A DNA stretch of 64,000 nucleotides from Undaria pinnatifida (GCA_012845835.1 JABAKD010000029.1:9097194-9161193); one strand, 5' to 3'; positions 22,470 through 35,506 are shown, counted from the first letter of the stretch. The notes: generated by a model not told the origin, from the letters alone. Translations and numbers: made by a program.

Positions 22470-24740
22470 AGTATTGATAGTAAAGTACGAGGTATGGCCG
22501 CAGAATAGTTTCTGGGAATTATTTACAGCCTCTTCGTACGAACGCGGCTGGTTGTCATTTTCACCAGCTAATGGCTCACAGCTGACTGCTGCTGTCGTTA
22601 CGTTTTGAACGCACCAAGTACAGGACTACAGGAGCCAAGAGGCCAGAGTCCAAATCGGAGGAGGGGAATAGGGAGACCCTTTTGGCAAAATGGTGTACAG
22701 CCTGGAATCTGCTGCTGTTAGTACGATCGCATATGTATGATGCGAGTATTTTCTTCGCCGTCCCATAAGTCGAGTGAATCGATGCTGTCGTCTATATGGA
22801 ATAGAGTACGCACACGGTGCCGTAGTCCGTCTCACAAGCGGCTCTTAGTACACCAGAATGCGGTTCACCCTTCATGCGACTCGTCGAACACCTCACGGCG
22901 CTTCGATCTTGGTGCAATCAATGCCTTCCTGGTCGGTGAAAACCTGACGTGCTCCTTCCCCGCATTGGAGGAATGCGAGGGTCTATGTTTTGACGGACTA
23001 CGGCCATGTCACCCCCCCCCCATACATCCTAACCACCAGCTCAGATTGCCGAAAGTTTCGAAAACGTCGACTATCACGTTGTCAACAAGACGGCAGAAGT
23101 ACATAATGAGGACATGTTGTGCTTTTCCTTATGGCGAAAACACCTTCTCGTGGCCGCGTGCGAATGTGCTTCCACTCTCCTTTTATCTGTCTGCTTGTGT
23201 TAGTGGATGAGAGACCTGTGTAGAGAACCGGTTTCGATAAACTGGGCGTGTACGGAAGAAGCGGATGAGCATGCACTAGCGCGTTGGAGCTGTTCCATCG
23301 CAAGCTGTCTCGAGTAGACTGAGCTCGCTGTGTTTCAGACTCCCTTATGGCATCGCTGCTTTGTATTTTGTGCTTTGGAGGCAGCTGGACTGCGTTTTGT
23401 TTTAAAGTTTTTCTCGCGTACTGCTGCGTACGGCGTACTGCTGCTGTTGCTGTGTGTCTGTCACGATGTTCATTTTTGTTGTACCTGGTACCAGATATCA
23501 GGATAATTGTTCGAAGACACATCCTACTGCATGTACGAGGCGCTCTCACCTCATGTATCTCTACTTCTTGTATGCAGGTATCGTACATGTGATATACAGT
23601 AGTAGTAATTTCCAGTTAACCCCCCCCCCCCCCCCCCCCCGCTCCCTCGCGGCCCCCGTCGTCTCCTCAGGTTTAGCACCATTCGTGCAGTAGCTCTTAT
23701 TCATTATGCTGGACGATCTAAAACAATTGCTCTCCCCCCTCACCGACAAGAAGACCGTGTATTTACTACGTGGGTGCGCTCCACAGCCGTAATATTTTTG
23801 TCTCTCTTCAAACGGGTTTGTTGTTTCCAAGCTCAGGTTGATTCGACCATTACAGACTAAACGTCTTCGCGTCATCCTGGTGACCCTGGTATGGTGCTAG
23901 CTAGTACTAAGCGCAGACGCCGATTGGTGCTACCGTAAGGGGAGTCGCCGACGTGTATCCTTCATGACACGCACACCGCGTAACACACGCGATCCGAGTG
24001 TCACAACTTTTCGAATGCGAGTTTCGACGAATCCTCGATGTCATGCTATGATATAATTAACAGTGTATTAATAAGTTTTAAACATGGTATTACTACAAGG
24101 CATTTCCTGTAATGTTTTCGGTCAGGTACCTGGTGAATTACCTGCAGTCTACCAGGGATGTTTCTTCTTAACGGTACTTCGCGAAGCATGGTATTTGTTG
24201 TTTATTCCTGATTTATTCCAGTATGCTGTTATTTGGTTATGACAGCGTTCTATGATGTATAGATTCAGAATCACACGTCGTCTTTAAAGACTTTGTGGAC
24301 ACTGCCGGCGAAGTATTTGCCCTTTAGGGGCTTCAGAGGGAAAAATTAACGAATAGAACTGACAATTGCAGCATCGTTCACACGAAGCAACCCGGGTTGC
24401 TAGATTAGGCGACGCCTATTTTCAGGTCCAACTCCAAAGCAAGTGCCTGAAAAAAAGGCACGCGCACAGCCTGCACTGCTGTGTACTGCGTGCTCGCACC
24501 ATGATAAGGACCCGTTTATGGTTGGTTTTATGGTTCATGGTGTATGGTGTAGTGTGCATGGACCCCCAAACGGTTACCAAAGCGGGCTGCTGCCTTAAGG
24601 CGGGGTTACATTGCATTCCGATCTACAGCAGTACAATCAACCCAAGGAATTTTTCGACACACGCGCGACATGTTACTGCTAATTTGGCTGTGTGCTTACA
24701 CGAAACGGTCTGTAAAGCCGCGCGTCTCGGACTGTAATAA
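22470..24740. other. No confident gene; one D1 fragment
   Basis: A + frame at 22737-23110 lacks splice or motif support. 23925-24030 on the minus strand matches D1 (ACTCGGATCGCG, GAAGGATACACGTCGGCGAC, TCCCCTTACGGT). A run of 22 C lies at 23619-23640. Confidence 0.45.
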
Positions 24741-24749
24741 GCAGACGGT

Positions 24750-25030
24750 CGCCCCGGTGGCGTATCAGGTTATCCTGGAGCCTCGTATAGGTCAGTTTTG
24801 TGAGTTCGAATCCCCCCGAGTGCATACTCGTATAAATTCGTGGGGACTTTTTCTTGAGCACAAATTGACTTGCGGAAAACGCGAGAGCGTGAGTTAGCAA
24901 CACCCGATGAAAAACGACGAGCAGTGGGATTGCTGAATCCTATGCGCGATAAAAATCGAAGGCATGAAGTGTAACCACGGCTCGTCCAGAAGCTGGAAAG
25001 AAGTGTGAAAGAAGAAAAATCAATCAATAC
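24750..25030 (+). repeat. SINE-A family, best tRNA-headed copy
   Basis: A-box TGGCGTATCAGG at 24758 and B-box GAGTTCGAATCC at 24802-24813 are about 45 bp apart, as in a tRNA gene, but the acceptor arms do not pair. A CCT..AGG anticodon-like arm lies between. The body (AAATTGACTTGCGGAAAACG, CGATGAAAAACGACGAGCAG, AACCACGGCTCGTCCAGAAG) aligns with 19880-20080. It ends in an A-rich CAATCAAT tail. Confidence 0.7.
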
Positions 25031-25674
25031 CGCATTCTAGAATATTGGTCACGCACGTGGTTCCTGACCGGTAGTCGTACCAGTTGCCGGTGCAGCAGCA
25101 AGGCCTTTTAGCTTGCGGTTCGTGTGTACATACCTGGCATAATACTTGCTTTATGTTTTGCGGTTGCTTTTGTGTGATATTCTAATATTAGTCTGGTACA
25201 TAACGGTACAAAAAGCCCTTCCCCTGGCTTACTTTGTTGTGGTTGGTCTTGGTTGTGCACGTTTGTATCCGGTACGTGGTCATGTCATTTGCTTCGTATC
25301 ACCTGCGATCGTGTCGTATGATATTGTATCTACCAGGTACCAGGTACATGAGAGTTGATATGGTTTTGGTTTTGTTTTGTTCCGAAGGCCGCGCCACTTT
25401 AATCTCTATCACTTCATGAGATTAAGCATAAGCAGGGCTAGGGGGTGCTGGACTTGGCTGGGCAGAGCTAATCAGTGGGAATAATGAAGGCAAGGCCAAC
25501 AGCAAGTAAACAAACGCCGATTCTCTGCCGGTTTTATATCAAGGGAAGATGGGGGGGACGACACAGCAGGCAGGCCAGCAGTAGCAGCGGATTGAGCGTT
25601 GACCGACTATATTGCGCGAACCGCCATGCGGCATTTTTGAATCCGCACTTTTGGCGGGACGAGACCTCCTTCTC

Positions 25675-25934
25675 CTTGCAATCCTAGAACTGCAGCACTA
25701 AATTGCAAGCCCCACGCTTTTATCCGGATTTTAGTGTTTGGGGGTGAAAGGCGTTGTCGGACCAACCCCAATGAACCACACACCTCCGTTTTGATTGGTC
25801 AACCCCAACTCCACCCCAACACCCCAAGGCCTCTGGTTAGATCGGGACCTGATCCTATGCAGTGGCCGTGAGCGCGTAGGCGCGAACCGAAATCGTGGGG
25901 CTTGCAACCACTGCTGCAGCTCTAGGATTGCAAG
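25675..25934. mobile_element. MITE-like element with 41-42-bp terminal inverted repeats
   Basis: The left end CTTGCAATCCTAGAACTGCA.. (25675-25716) is the inverted match of the right end ..TGCAGCTCTAGGATTGCAAG (25894-25934), including GCAAGCCCCACG / CGTGGGGCTTGC. It is 260 bp long with no coding capacity. No target-site duplication is clear. Confidence 0.75.
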
Positions 25935-25984
25935 TAGCTGCACCCTTTTTGGCAAACGGCCCTTAATTTGATTTCAATTCGTTG

Positions 25985-26170
25985 ATTGCTGCGCTGTACC
26001 CTTTCGAATCCCCCAACCCCCTCCCCATACTTGCATTAAGGGATTTTGGCGCCTAAACGGATTTCCAGTTGGCAAGGGTCCGCCTGAGGCCGAGAGCGCG
26101 AAGCGCGAACCGTGAAGGCTTGTGGACTGAACTTGACTGCTGCAGTCCATGGACTGCAAGTAGTTGCGTC
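25985..26170 (+). repeat. Composite of MITE-related fragments
   Basis: 26085-26165 resembles the right half of the 25675-25934 element (GAGCGCGAAGCGCGAACCG, ACTGCTGCAGTCCATGGACT, GCAAGTAGTTGC). 26000-26070 resembles the small element at 27821-27910 (CCCCCTCCCCATACT, GGATTTCCAGTTG). Confidence 0.5.
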
Positions 26171-26689
26171 CCTATTGTTCACCTTGACCCAGTGTAGATC
26201 TCTGTTAATTGTCCACAGCATTGCCAGGAGTGACTCGATCCATCGACGGCGTCACTTTGGGACGGGGCGCATACGCTAGTAGGGTAGGTACTATAGTCCT
26301 GTAGGGGCGTACCTAGTTTTTGTGGGGGTGGTCGCTTGGTGACCTAAAGAACTCTATTCCCCACCTACAAACCGACGTTGGGAAAGAACGGAATTGCAAC
26401 GCGATGGAAAATCCCAATGCCTACAGCAGTAGGTACTATTCATACTGGTGTGCGGTACTAACATACCTGGTAGGTACAAGTAGGTAGAAAGCGAATATTA
26501 CAGGATGGTGCTTTGCGCGCGTCGGAGATATCCTTGCAGTGTGTTGGGCCAGTTCGTAATACCGGGCTGCTTCGATTGTGCGTTGCGCACGAGTGTTCAT
26601 ATTGAGTGCTGATATTTTGTGTTCCCCCTCTTCGTCGTTCGATCGTCGGCAGTTTTTATACAAGAGGTATATACTGTACGTATGATAGG

Positions 26690-26965
26690 CCATAAATATT
26701 ATAAAAATAAAAAAAAAACACTCCAGCTGTGAGATCGAATATTTTGTCAAAACCCATCTTTGCAAGCTGTGTGTGATACTCCGATCGCGCGTATTACGGG
26801 TTGTTGTGTGTCCATATAGGTCGGCGACTCCCCTTGGAACTACAGCAGTGTAGCTTGTACCAGCGTCAACAGGGTGATGTTCACCAATCTGTGCGCGGAA
26901 ACTATGAAACCTTTTTTTGAGGGGGACAAAATCTGACAGCTGCGGAAGGAAATGCATAGTTTATC
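26690..26965 (+). repeat. Dispersed repeat D1, copy 2 (near full length)
   Basis: Aligns block by block with 2600-2885: CAGCTGTGAGATCGAATATT, ATCTTTGCAAGCTGTGTGTG, ATATAGGTCGGCGACTCCCC, GTCAACAGGGTGATGTT and GGGGGACAAAATCTGACAGC. Confidence 0.75.
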
Positions 26966-27820
26966 AATATACTTCATTTTTAAAATATAATCTGGGTCGT
27001 TTATTTACTACCGTAGTATACTCTTACTCGTATAATGCGGCTTGGATTCTAGCCAGTGTGGATTGTCTCTCATCCTTGGTTACGATTGTTCATTGACAGC
27101 AACTCGTGTGTCAAAATATAGCTGGTGTTCGTTGGTCACGTGTGTGTGGTGTGTGGGCTCCATTAATTGTTCTGTTCTGTTTTTGTATGATGACTTTTCA
27201 CTTGGTAGTGACGTAGTGACACGTTTTATGCTTACGTTACTGCTGTTTAGTGCTGTTCAACGTGTTGGTCCCTTTGGGACCCCGTCCCAGGTACAGCGAT
27301 AGGCATGACAACGAATCCCGTGTCATTTTGTCAACCGCTGACTCATGGCGGGAAGCAGCTGCAGCGATGCAAACAGGGCAGCGCCAACGCTGTTGTACGA
27401 TGCTACGGGCGTATACACACAGCAGTAGTATGCAACAGCACTTAGAATTTTGCATTTCAAAATTTCAAGCTCGAATTTTAGATGACGAGAAGAACACGGC
27501 CTCTTTCGTACTGAGAATAATGTAGGACCCTGCCTTAAACAAGAATTCAAGCCTGACCAGAACTATGAGACCTTCACTGGTGTCGCATACTGTAGGCGTT
27601 CGGGCGTGTGTGTTTTGTGGTAAAATGAGGTATGCGACGACTCTCGATGACTTTTTCGATCTTGACGAATAGGACTGATGTTTGGATAGAAAATACGGAG
27701 TATGAGCTTTTCGGTATTTTCGTTGCACCGAGAGTTATGTGTCAAAAAGCTGCGATGAAGAAATACTATTCTTGCTCTTTTTCAGCAGGGCAAGAAAGCG
27801 CAATTTTGTGTCCGATCGGA

Positions 27821-27910
27821 TTAACCCCTTTAGAGCCCCCGAACCCCTCCCCATACTAAATCCAAGTAATTTTGTCCCGAAAAACGGGTTTCCAGTTGTG
27901 AAGGGGTTAA
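27821..27910. mobile_element. Small MITE-like element, 90 bp, perfect 10-bp inverted ends
   Basis: Begins TTAACCCCTT and ends AAGGGGTTAA. The core is GAACCCCTCCCCATACTAAA .. AACGGGTTTCCAGTTGTG. Related copies lie at 26000-26070 and, inverted, 36315-36420. Confidence 0.6.
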
Positions 27911-27959
27911 GGCCTTCTTCGATCCACATATCCGACTGCATAAGAACCGGCCTCAGCTT

Positions 27960-29818
27960 TGAGGGGGAAGGTCACCTTTGCAAGCTGCGTGTAATGTGAT
28001 GCATACTTTCGATCGCGCGTGCGCGTCTCTATGGTATCTAGTACCAAGTAATGTACTTTTCAAAGATGCACTTTTTATGATATGATATTGTATCGCGTCA
28101 TGTACTGATACTTCGTACGTTCCAGCAAATCAGAGTGATAACATCCCGGTGCTACATGGCCAATTGTAAAAAGCGCTTGCATGAACAGGTACCTCAAAAC
28201 CGCAAAGTGATATTTGTCTAGCAGGGGATGGGTCTCTGTATCCTCCGTTTGGAGTAGAGTGGATTGCTCGTATTCCCGTACTGTGATTTCTATACGGAAG
28301 GTAAATCATTAAGTAATACTTGTATAGTTTTCGTTTTTGCATGCTAATGTAATGCGCACCCAACGGCATTGAAGCTCAGGTCAAAATACGTGTTTGTACC
28401 TTGCACAGTATTCAGTGTATATTTGTGAGACTAAAGGGCGAAGCTAGGCAGTACTTGCACGGAGGGAAGGCTTGCCATTGTGTTGCACGACTAGAATATC
28501 GCTATGTTCCAACTCTGATGCTTCGCTGACCCTGAAAAAACACGGGTTTTCGAAGTATTTGGAGGCGCTTTGTTACGAGGCACTATCCCGACATCCCGAC
28601 TTCAGAAATGACGAAATTTGAAGAAATTCATGTGAGTTTGAGAACCGCGCGAAAGCAACGCGCCTCGCTGGAAAAAACAGGGATGCGTGTCACCGTATAT
28701 TCGGGCGCGAAGCTGTCGGTATTACCGCACAATGAGCAATTGTGAGAACCGTACCAAATAACCGCTATTATACCTCGCAACCTCGCGTTGGGTGTGTGCA
28801 TCATGTGCCATCGTCCTTTTGTGAGAATGTGTTGAAAGGAGGTCTTCCATCATATATCTGGAGGCGTTTTCAGTTGGGGTGTGTTTCCCAAATCATGAAA
28901 GACCGCATTTTTTCGACAACCTCGCGTGGGTTTTGCGAACAGTTCGCGAACTGTGACCGGTACCAGGCATCCCTAAACGAGTCTTAATTGGTATATATCT
29001 GGCATAGCATAGTGGAACATGTTGACGACCATTCTCTGTTGAGTTGTAAACGTGGCAGGTCTAACTTGGAGAAGTCTTTAACGTGAAAAGGTCCAACGTG
29101 AACAGGCCTAGACTCACAAGGTCCAACCTGAGAAGGTCTGAGCGGGAAGTTTTGGACGGCTGCACCGAAACGCCATCGCCAACGAGGATCGTTTCTGCGG
29201 CGTTTGCTCGAATGATTTTTGCAGCTGCATCGCCTTTGATGTTCTAGTAGCGAGTGCACGAGACGGCGACAGAACAGCCATCGCTCGGGCTAACAATAAA
29301 AACGATAGTGCAGGAGTGGTGAGGGTGATTCGCATTCACGGGCAGGCTCCACGGAAGGGGCTATGTGGTGATGTCACGGCCCTAGACAGGGCGGAGGCGT
29401 AACCCCCCTTAATTTATCTTGACGCCAACGGAACGCTGATACCCGTACCATGTTTGTAATGCCAGAGTCCTTTGTTGTTTCTTGCGTGCTCCGCGAGCGT
29501 TTCTTGTCTTGTGTTGGAGTCGATCCTTGGTGTATCTTGTCCTGCTATTTTAAGTTGTTTCGTGTGCTGTGTTGTTGGCCAGTTTGCGCTGTATTTATGT
29601 AATTGATTTTTGGTTGTGACGAAACCTCAACATATTTTTCGTTAACACGATACCAGGTATGAGGTATTTACAGTAGGTTCACTGTAGCCTATGATAACCC
29701 TCGATCGGATGACCGTGCTTCCAATCACTGCCGCCAACTTTGCTCGCTGCATTTTAATTTCTTTTGTTTTGTTCTGTCTTGCCGCGGGTGTGCTCCTGTG
29801 CCGTTTGTGCCGCAACAG
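27960..29818. other. D1 fragment, then no confident gene
   Basis: 27965-28025 matches the D1 segment CTTTGCAAGCTGCGTGTAAT .. GATCGCGCG. 29050-29150 carries short repeats of the type GGTCCAAC.TGA.AAGGTC. The missing 5' exon of the membrane protein gene should be here but was not identified. Confidence 0.4.
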
Positions 29819-29984
29819 CTGTACACCATCTCCGCGTTTGACGCAGATGGCGACAGTGGAGACGGGACCAAGGGGTGGGCCATTTCGTGCGGCATCATCT
29901 CCACCGCGATCAGCGGTGCCCTGGCTTTCCTTCAGGTGCGGTGTGGTGTGATGCCCTTTTTTTTGTGTTGGTTGCTGCTGCAAC

Positions 29985-30024
<40 letters not shown>

Positions 30025-33000
30025 GACATGTACTTGCTGTGGATAACGGGTGTGCCTTGATCTTGGAGCTGATTAGATTGGATAGGTTGACGATGGTTTG
30101 CCCTTGCCTTGCCTTGCCTTGCCTCATCAATTGCCGACGAAACGCCTCCTTCCGTGTTGTGCCTCGTGTTGTTCCCTCCACTCTGACAGGCAAAGGGGAA
30201 GGGGGACCTTGTTCAAAAGCACCAGAAGTTCATCACCCTGTTCTTCTTCCTTTGGTGGACTCTCGGAGCCGGTGAGCCCCCCCCCCCCACGCGATGTCGT
30301 TTTTGTGCTGTACAGTATGTTGGTTGTGTCGCTGAAGGCAACGTGTTGTTTCGTGTGGCATGTCGGCAACCTCTTGCGTTCGGTTTATCATATGAGTCAC
30401 CGCGCGAATTGGCTTCCGTCTACGCGTCGAGTCTTGTCAGTCAGCGTGAACGATTCGATGCCCATGATCCAAGACAACCGGTTTGCGCGGACTGTTTGTA
30501 ATTTCGAAGCATTCCCGCTAAAGCTTTGGAGCACACAGGCGATTGTTGCAGCAGTCCGCGCGACCAAACGTTTGTCTTATAGATATCTATCTGCATGTCG
30601 TTGTGCGTACGCTATCTCGGGCTGCTGTACTATGGTAATATGCACCAACTCTGCTTTATTTTGTGTGGTATGACAGCACATTGGGCCTGGTTCCTTCCAC
30701 GTCTACCAGCTCGCCCGATAACGCGTTTGCGCTTCCTCTGTCGTTTTTCGAGTTATCACAATCGAAGGCGAGCTTTAGTTTTCATGGCGCCCAAAACTGG
30801 GGAGACCCCTTTCGAGCTGAAGCCTTGTTCTTGTTTGTTTACATTTAGTTGGGTTGGACCGTGGAACAACACACGTTGACGAGACTTACTTGAAATTATC
30901 TTACTACCAGGTACGAGAGTTCCTATCGCAACGACAGCTACATTATGTTACGTTGCACATGGTGGGATTTGGGGTAGAGCACGCGGCTAAGCATGATTTT
31001 ATTGGTTTCGTTGTGTTAGCCTGAGTCCGCAGCTACTGTAGTGGTGCTATCCTGTTGGAGGGCGTCCATAGTAGGAGAAAACCGACTTGAGTGCGGTGTA
31101 ATCGGCCGGACACACTACGTGACGCCTATTCTCAAATCCATACTTGTTATGACCGTGATGCCTTCACTAAAATCTACGAGGTATATGATACCCAATCTGA
31201 GAAAGAGATCAACACTGGCCTGTTTTGAGGAGCTCTTGAATCGGGTATCCCCATGCTGCCGTATTATTTTTTTGCACGGAAGGATTCGGTTCTTCCCCAT
31301 GTCTCCGCGCTCCCCCGGTGACATTTTCACAACTTCCCACTCCCCCCCCTTTTTTTTTTTTTTTTTTTTTCTGTTATTCTCGCCCTCTCGCCCACTCTTT
31401 TTTTTTCCTCTTGTCGTTCTTCCCTTGTCGTCCGAATTGTCCGAATTTCAGGCATCGGCACCTTCAAGGGCCCCTTCACAACGTCCGGAAACGGATACTT
31501 CGCGGGATGGATCGCCTTTGCCGCCTCCCTCAAGTACGCCTACGGAAGCAATGAGGTCGTGCGGGGCTTCGCCGACCGTGCTGCTGACGCTATGAAGGTG
31601 AGGAGCCCCCTCCGATTCGCCCAGGGACGGATGTGTAATATATCATATGATTCGATATGGCACATGCTTTGTGTGATCCTCTTGTAATAGTATTCTGTGT
31701 GTGTTTTTTTTGTGAGGTACTGCTGTTTATAGTGCGGCATCCTCTGCTTTCTGTGTCATGTCATTCGTGATGCGGGTACCTGGTGTTCACTATCAGGGTG
31801 TATGTGTTCGGTGTGATATCATGTGTCTTACCTGGTGTGCATGTGTCTCGTGTGATCCTTAACATCATATGCTTCGAACCATGTGGGGTCGTGTGATGTG
31901 TGTTCGTTTGCATAGTTCGTAAGTGTCGTTATTGCCCCCTGAGTGAGTCTGTCGGTCGCAGCGTGGGTTTAGGGTTGTTTCTTTTGGTGGCTTGAGTTGG
32001 TGACTTGTTTTGTTTTTGTCTAAAAACTTACGTTGCACCTCAGACGTACTTCATCCAACCCATAAGTAAATTCAGTTATGTTTACACGGGTCCTTAACCG
32101 TGTCCGATGCCGTAGGCGATGATATTTTTGAAATCTTTTGTCATGTTTTGAGTCGATTTTTTTTTCTGTGCAGCCTCCTGCATGTACGAGCGCCCCAAAA
32201 AGCCAGTCGGCCCAAAAAAGGCCGCGTTTCGCCCGTTGTCCACTGGCAACCCCCCCCCCCAAAAAAACAATATTTTTTGTCGTTGTTGTCACTGGACGCT
32301 GTTAATATTCATAGTTAGTCCCACGCCACGCTGAGGACTTCTGAGGGCTTCCGCGTCGTATGTTACCACCCTTTCCAACGTCCCGGCCGTCTGCCGTGCC
32401 TTTACCCCGGAATGCTCCACACGGCAAAGTCGATGTCGCCTAACTTGCGAAGTGTTCGATCGTAAACCTTAAAAAGGCTCATAAAGTTCTAAAAATAACC
32501 CCAATATGTTGGCCAAAATATGGGTTATGGGTATTTTGGCGCACATTTTCACAACATTACCAACTCGCTTTTTCTCTTTTTTTTTCATGAGCTTCTCCGT
32601 GATTGTATCTTTGCAACTAACCCACGTATAGCATTTTATACCCTTGTGTTGAAAATAATATGATGTACGCGCCTTAAACCGACCTTACTTATGGATGGAG
32701 GAAGTATATCAAGAATTTATTCGAAATTGTCCTCTAAAGTCTGCGTGTGATGCTTAGATCGCGCTTGCTATCGTACGGATTTAATACCACGTGAAGGATA
32801 CAGGTCGGTCACTAACTACCTTGGGTGATTCCTTCAAATATGGTACCAGGATCAACAGGACGATTCACAAAGACGGTCAACCGATTGAAGTTTTATATCG
32901 GTAACCATTGTGCGCAGGGATGTGATGTGACCCCACTGGAGAGGGCAGAATCTGACAGCTAGCTGTGGACCTCAGGATGTAGCCTTTTAATTGTATACTG

Positions 33001-34383
33001 GTAGCTACAATTACGTATAGGGTTTTTGTTTTCGGTTGCGTTATATATAGATACTTTTTTTTGCTTGTGGGTCCATTGATGTACACAATCTAAAAATCTT
33101 TGTGCGCACCGAAGCCGCAAGCTATGCCGTAAGTAATTTTCCGACATTTGTCGCACGAAGCACGGCAGGAGCCGGAAGGCGCGATGCGCGGGGCGTCAGG
33201 CGTTTTTGCGATACATGCGTACGTATACGCCCGAAAACCGCACTTGACCAAGTGCATTTAGACGCCTGAAACTATTTTTTCTTGAAAACACGAGTGGAAG
33301 TAAGGTTGGAAATATTTTGATCATATGGGTGTAGACGCCTTTAAACATATTTTTTGCCTACGGCGAAGTATGTATTATGTTCAGTTTTGTTTGCGACGAG
33401 AGAGACGCGCAACTTTGTTTTGGCCTGCGTCGAAAAAAACTTGCGCTGCGCGAAACGCGTGATGCCTGCGTGCAGCAGGCCTTCCGTGGCCTGTTGGCCA
33501 GAGCCATCGTTTTCTACCAGAAAAGCTGCACCAGCTTAGAGCGCAACAGCTAATATATGCCCTGATGCCTGCGTGCTTGTGCTGCAGATCCGCAAAAATC
33601 CAGCCACGGCCTCTGATGCTCGGGTTCGTGCTGCTGTTTTCCTGGGTTCTGCTTTTCCTTCTCTTGTTTGGATGTTTGTTTTTTGTTTCGTTTTTGAATG
33701 TTCTCGTCGTCAAGCCACTACTGTCGAGCAATACCTGTTCGTGCTTTTGAGATGTGCGCTTTGTGTGGGGTCTTCTGCTGGCACATGCTATAGGAACGGC
33801 TTTTGTCCGTCCTCTAGAGAGAGACTTGATATTCGATTGTGGTTTCGCTACCGAATGATATACCGAACACCCCTTTTTTCGTCTTGTTTTTTTGTTTTAT
33901 GTTTGCTTGCTTTTAATAATCCTTCAGTCTTTTTACACCTTTAGAACTGGATGCCTGTTTTTGGAAAAACTGCTTGAACTCTCCGTAAAATGATTTTTTG
34001 CTGTTGGAAAGAGGTCATGGCCTTTTTACTGGCACAAACAGATTATACAGTCTAGAAGCGTACCTAGCGTTTGGGGGGTGGGGATGTGGACAAGCGAGTA
34101 CCAATAATGTACTTGGCATCCGTGCGCGAGCTACTAAATACATCTGGGAACGTCCCGCTTTCCTGTCTCGTATGTAGTTGACTGATACTTTTCTTGTATC
34201 TGCTTCGCGCTTTACGTGAGCTGCTGGGTACGTCTATAATGGTCCCGCTTTTCTATCGCGTACAATTATAGTTGGTTGATTTTTTTTCGTCTATTCTGCT
34301 CGTCCTTTCATGTACAGGAACCGAACGAGGCGGAAGTGGACGGAGGTTTTGACCCGCAAGACCAGGCGGAGGCGTACGCTTGA
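29819..34383 (+). CDS. Multi-spanning membrane protein of MARVEL-like layout, C-terminal four exons
   Basis: Exons: 29819-29935 (after ..gccgcaacag), 30190-30271 (after ..ctctgacag, donor GTGAGC), 31452-31597 (after ..gaatttcag, donor GTGAGG), 34318-34383 (after ..ttcatgtacag, ending TGA). Phases 0/1/0 all agree. The joined protein has three hydrophobic spans: WAISCGIISTAISGALAFLQ, then FITLFFFLWWTLGAGIGTF, then GYFAGWIAFAASLKYAYG. An acidic hydrophilic tail follows (EPNEAEVDGGFDPQDQAEAY). The acidic FDADGDSGDGTKG precedes the first visible span. The layout suggests a small tetraspan protein with its first segment on an upstream exon not found here. The last intron is 2.7 kb. The intron after exon 1 contains a (TTG)n run at 29987-30026. 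Exact family and function are unknown to me. Confidence 0.7.
32735..32975 (+). repeat. Dispersed repeat D1, diverged copy in the last intron
   Basis: GTGTGATGCTTAGATCGCGC, GAAGGATACAGGTCGGTCAC, CCAGGATCAACAGGACGATT and GGCAGAATCTGACAGC follow D1 order. Confidence 0.6.
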
Positions 34384-35467
34384 AGCTCGCGAGAGAGAGA
34401 GCGAGAGAGGGAGGGGGAGCAGAACGGATAGGGTCGCTGGGAGAAAAAAACAACAACGGCAACGAAAGTTGGCACACGAAAAAAACAAGAAAATACAATA
34501 AAAATGCTAAGATAAGCGGTGTTCTATTCTTAGATGGCATTGGTGGAGGGAGGGAGGAGGGCTGGAAGAGACAGAGGGAGCTAGCTGGTTGAAAGGTGGC
34601 AGGAGCAGTGGCTGGAGGCAGGCAAGCAGGAACAGGGAGAGCTAGCTGGTCGATAAATGGCAGGAGCGGTTTTGTAGAGTTAGTGAGTGTGGACGGCGTC
34701 GGTTTTAGCGAGGCGGGTCGTGTACACGCCATGAACTGACTGCGTATCTCGCCCGTTGCGGGCGGTAGGGAAAATGAGAGGATGCGGCCCAAGACTTGCA
34801 ATTTGCAAGGACGACGGGGAGGATAGGCGGGCAGTGGTTCGAACGGAAATTTAGGCGTTCGTGCCTCGAAGGCTTTGGGTTGTGACGGGGGAACCGAGGG
34901 GTTAGGGGGGAGGGGGGAGGGGGGAGGCAGGGGGGGGGGGGGGGGGGGGGGGGGAGGGTACGTATAGCTAGGGCCCCCGCCGCGGTGCTCTTGATTGGCA
35001 TCGCGCGCTTATGGTGAACCGTCTTTTTTTGTCTTTTTTGTCGTCGTTTTTTATGGCTTCATTGCCAATTTCTCTTTCCGAGATTGTTGGTTTGTTTGAA
35101 ACCTAGCCGAAGTGAGAGGAGAGGATGCCGCCGCCACCCCTCTGTCGAGGACAAGTATTGACCTCTGCCACTGTGGCGTTTGCGGCAAGCGGCGTTATAC
35201 TTCGAGGAGGGGGGCAGGGGGCGGGGTTTGGGGTCTCTTTGTTGCTTTCTCGTGTGAGCAATTTTTGATTTTTTTGCAGAACAACGCTGGTTGACCGTAC
35301 TTCGTGTAAGGTTCCGCTGCTACAGTAGTAGGCCCACCCTACGTTTAGTCTAATAGAAGTACCACGCTCTACTACTCTTTTGTAGCCACTTCTGGCTCGT
35401 AGCGGTCTGGATTGGAGTGCGCGCAAAATAAGTAGGTGGTGAGAAACGCCGATTTACCGACGTCGAG

Positions 35468-35506
<39 letters not shown>

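Noticed and set aside
24751..24830. A genuine tRNA gene
   Set aside because: The A and B boxes fit, but the acceptor and T-stem arms do not pair, and the same body follows in other SINE copies.
34253..34801. Minus-strand 182-codon frame
   Set aside because: Proline/serine-rich low-complexity frame overlapping the well-supported terminal exon at 34318-34383 on the other strand.
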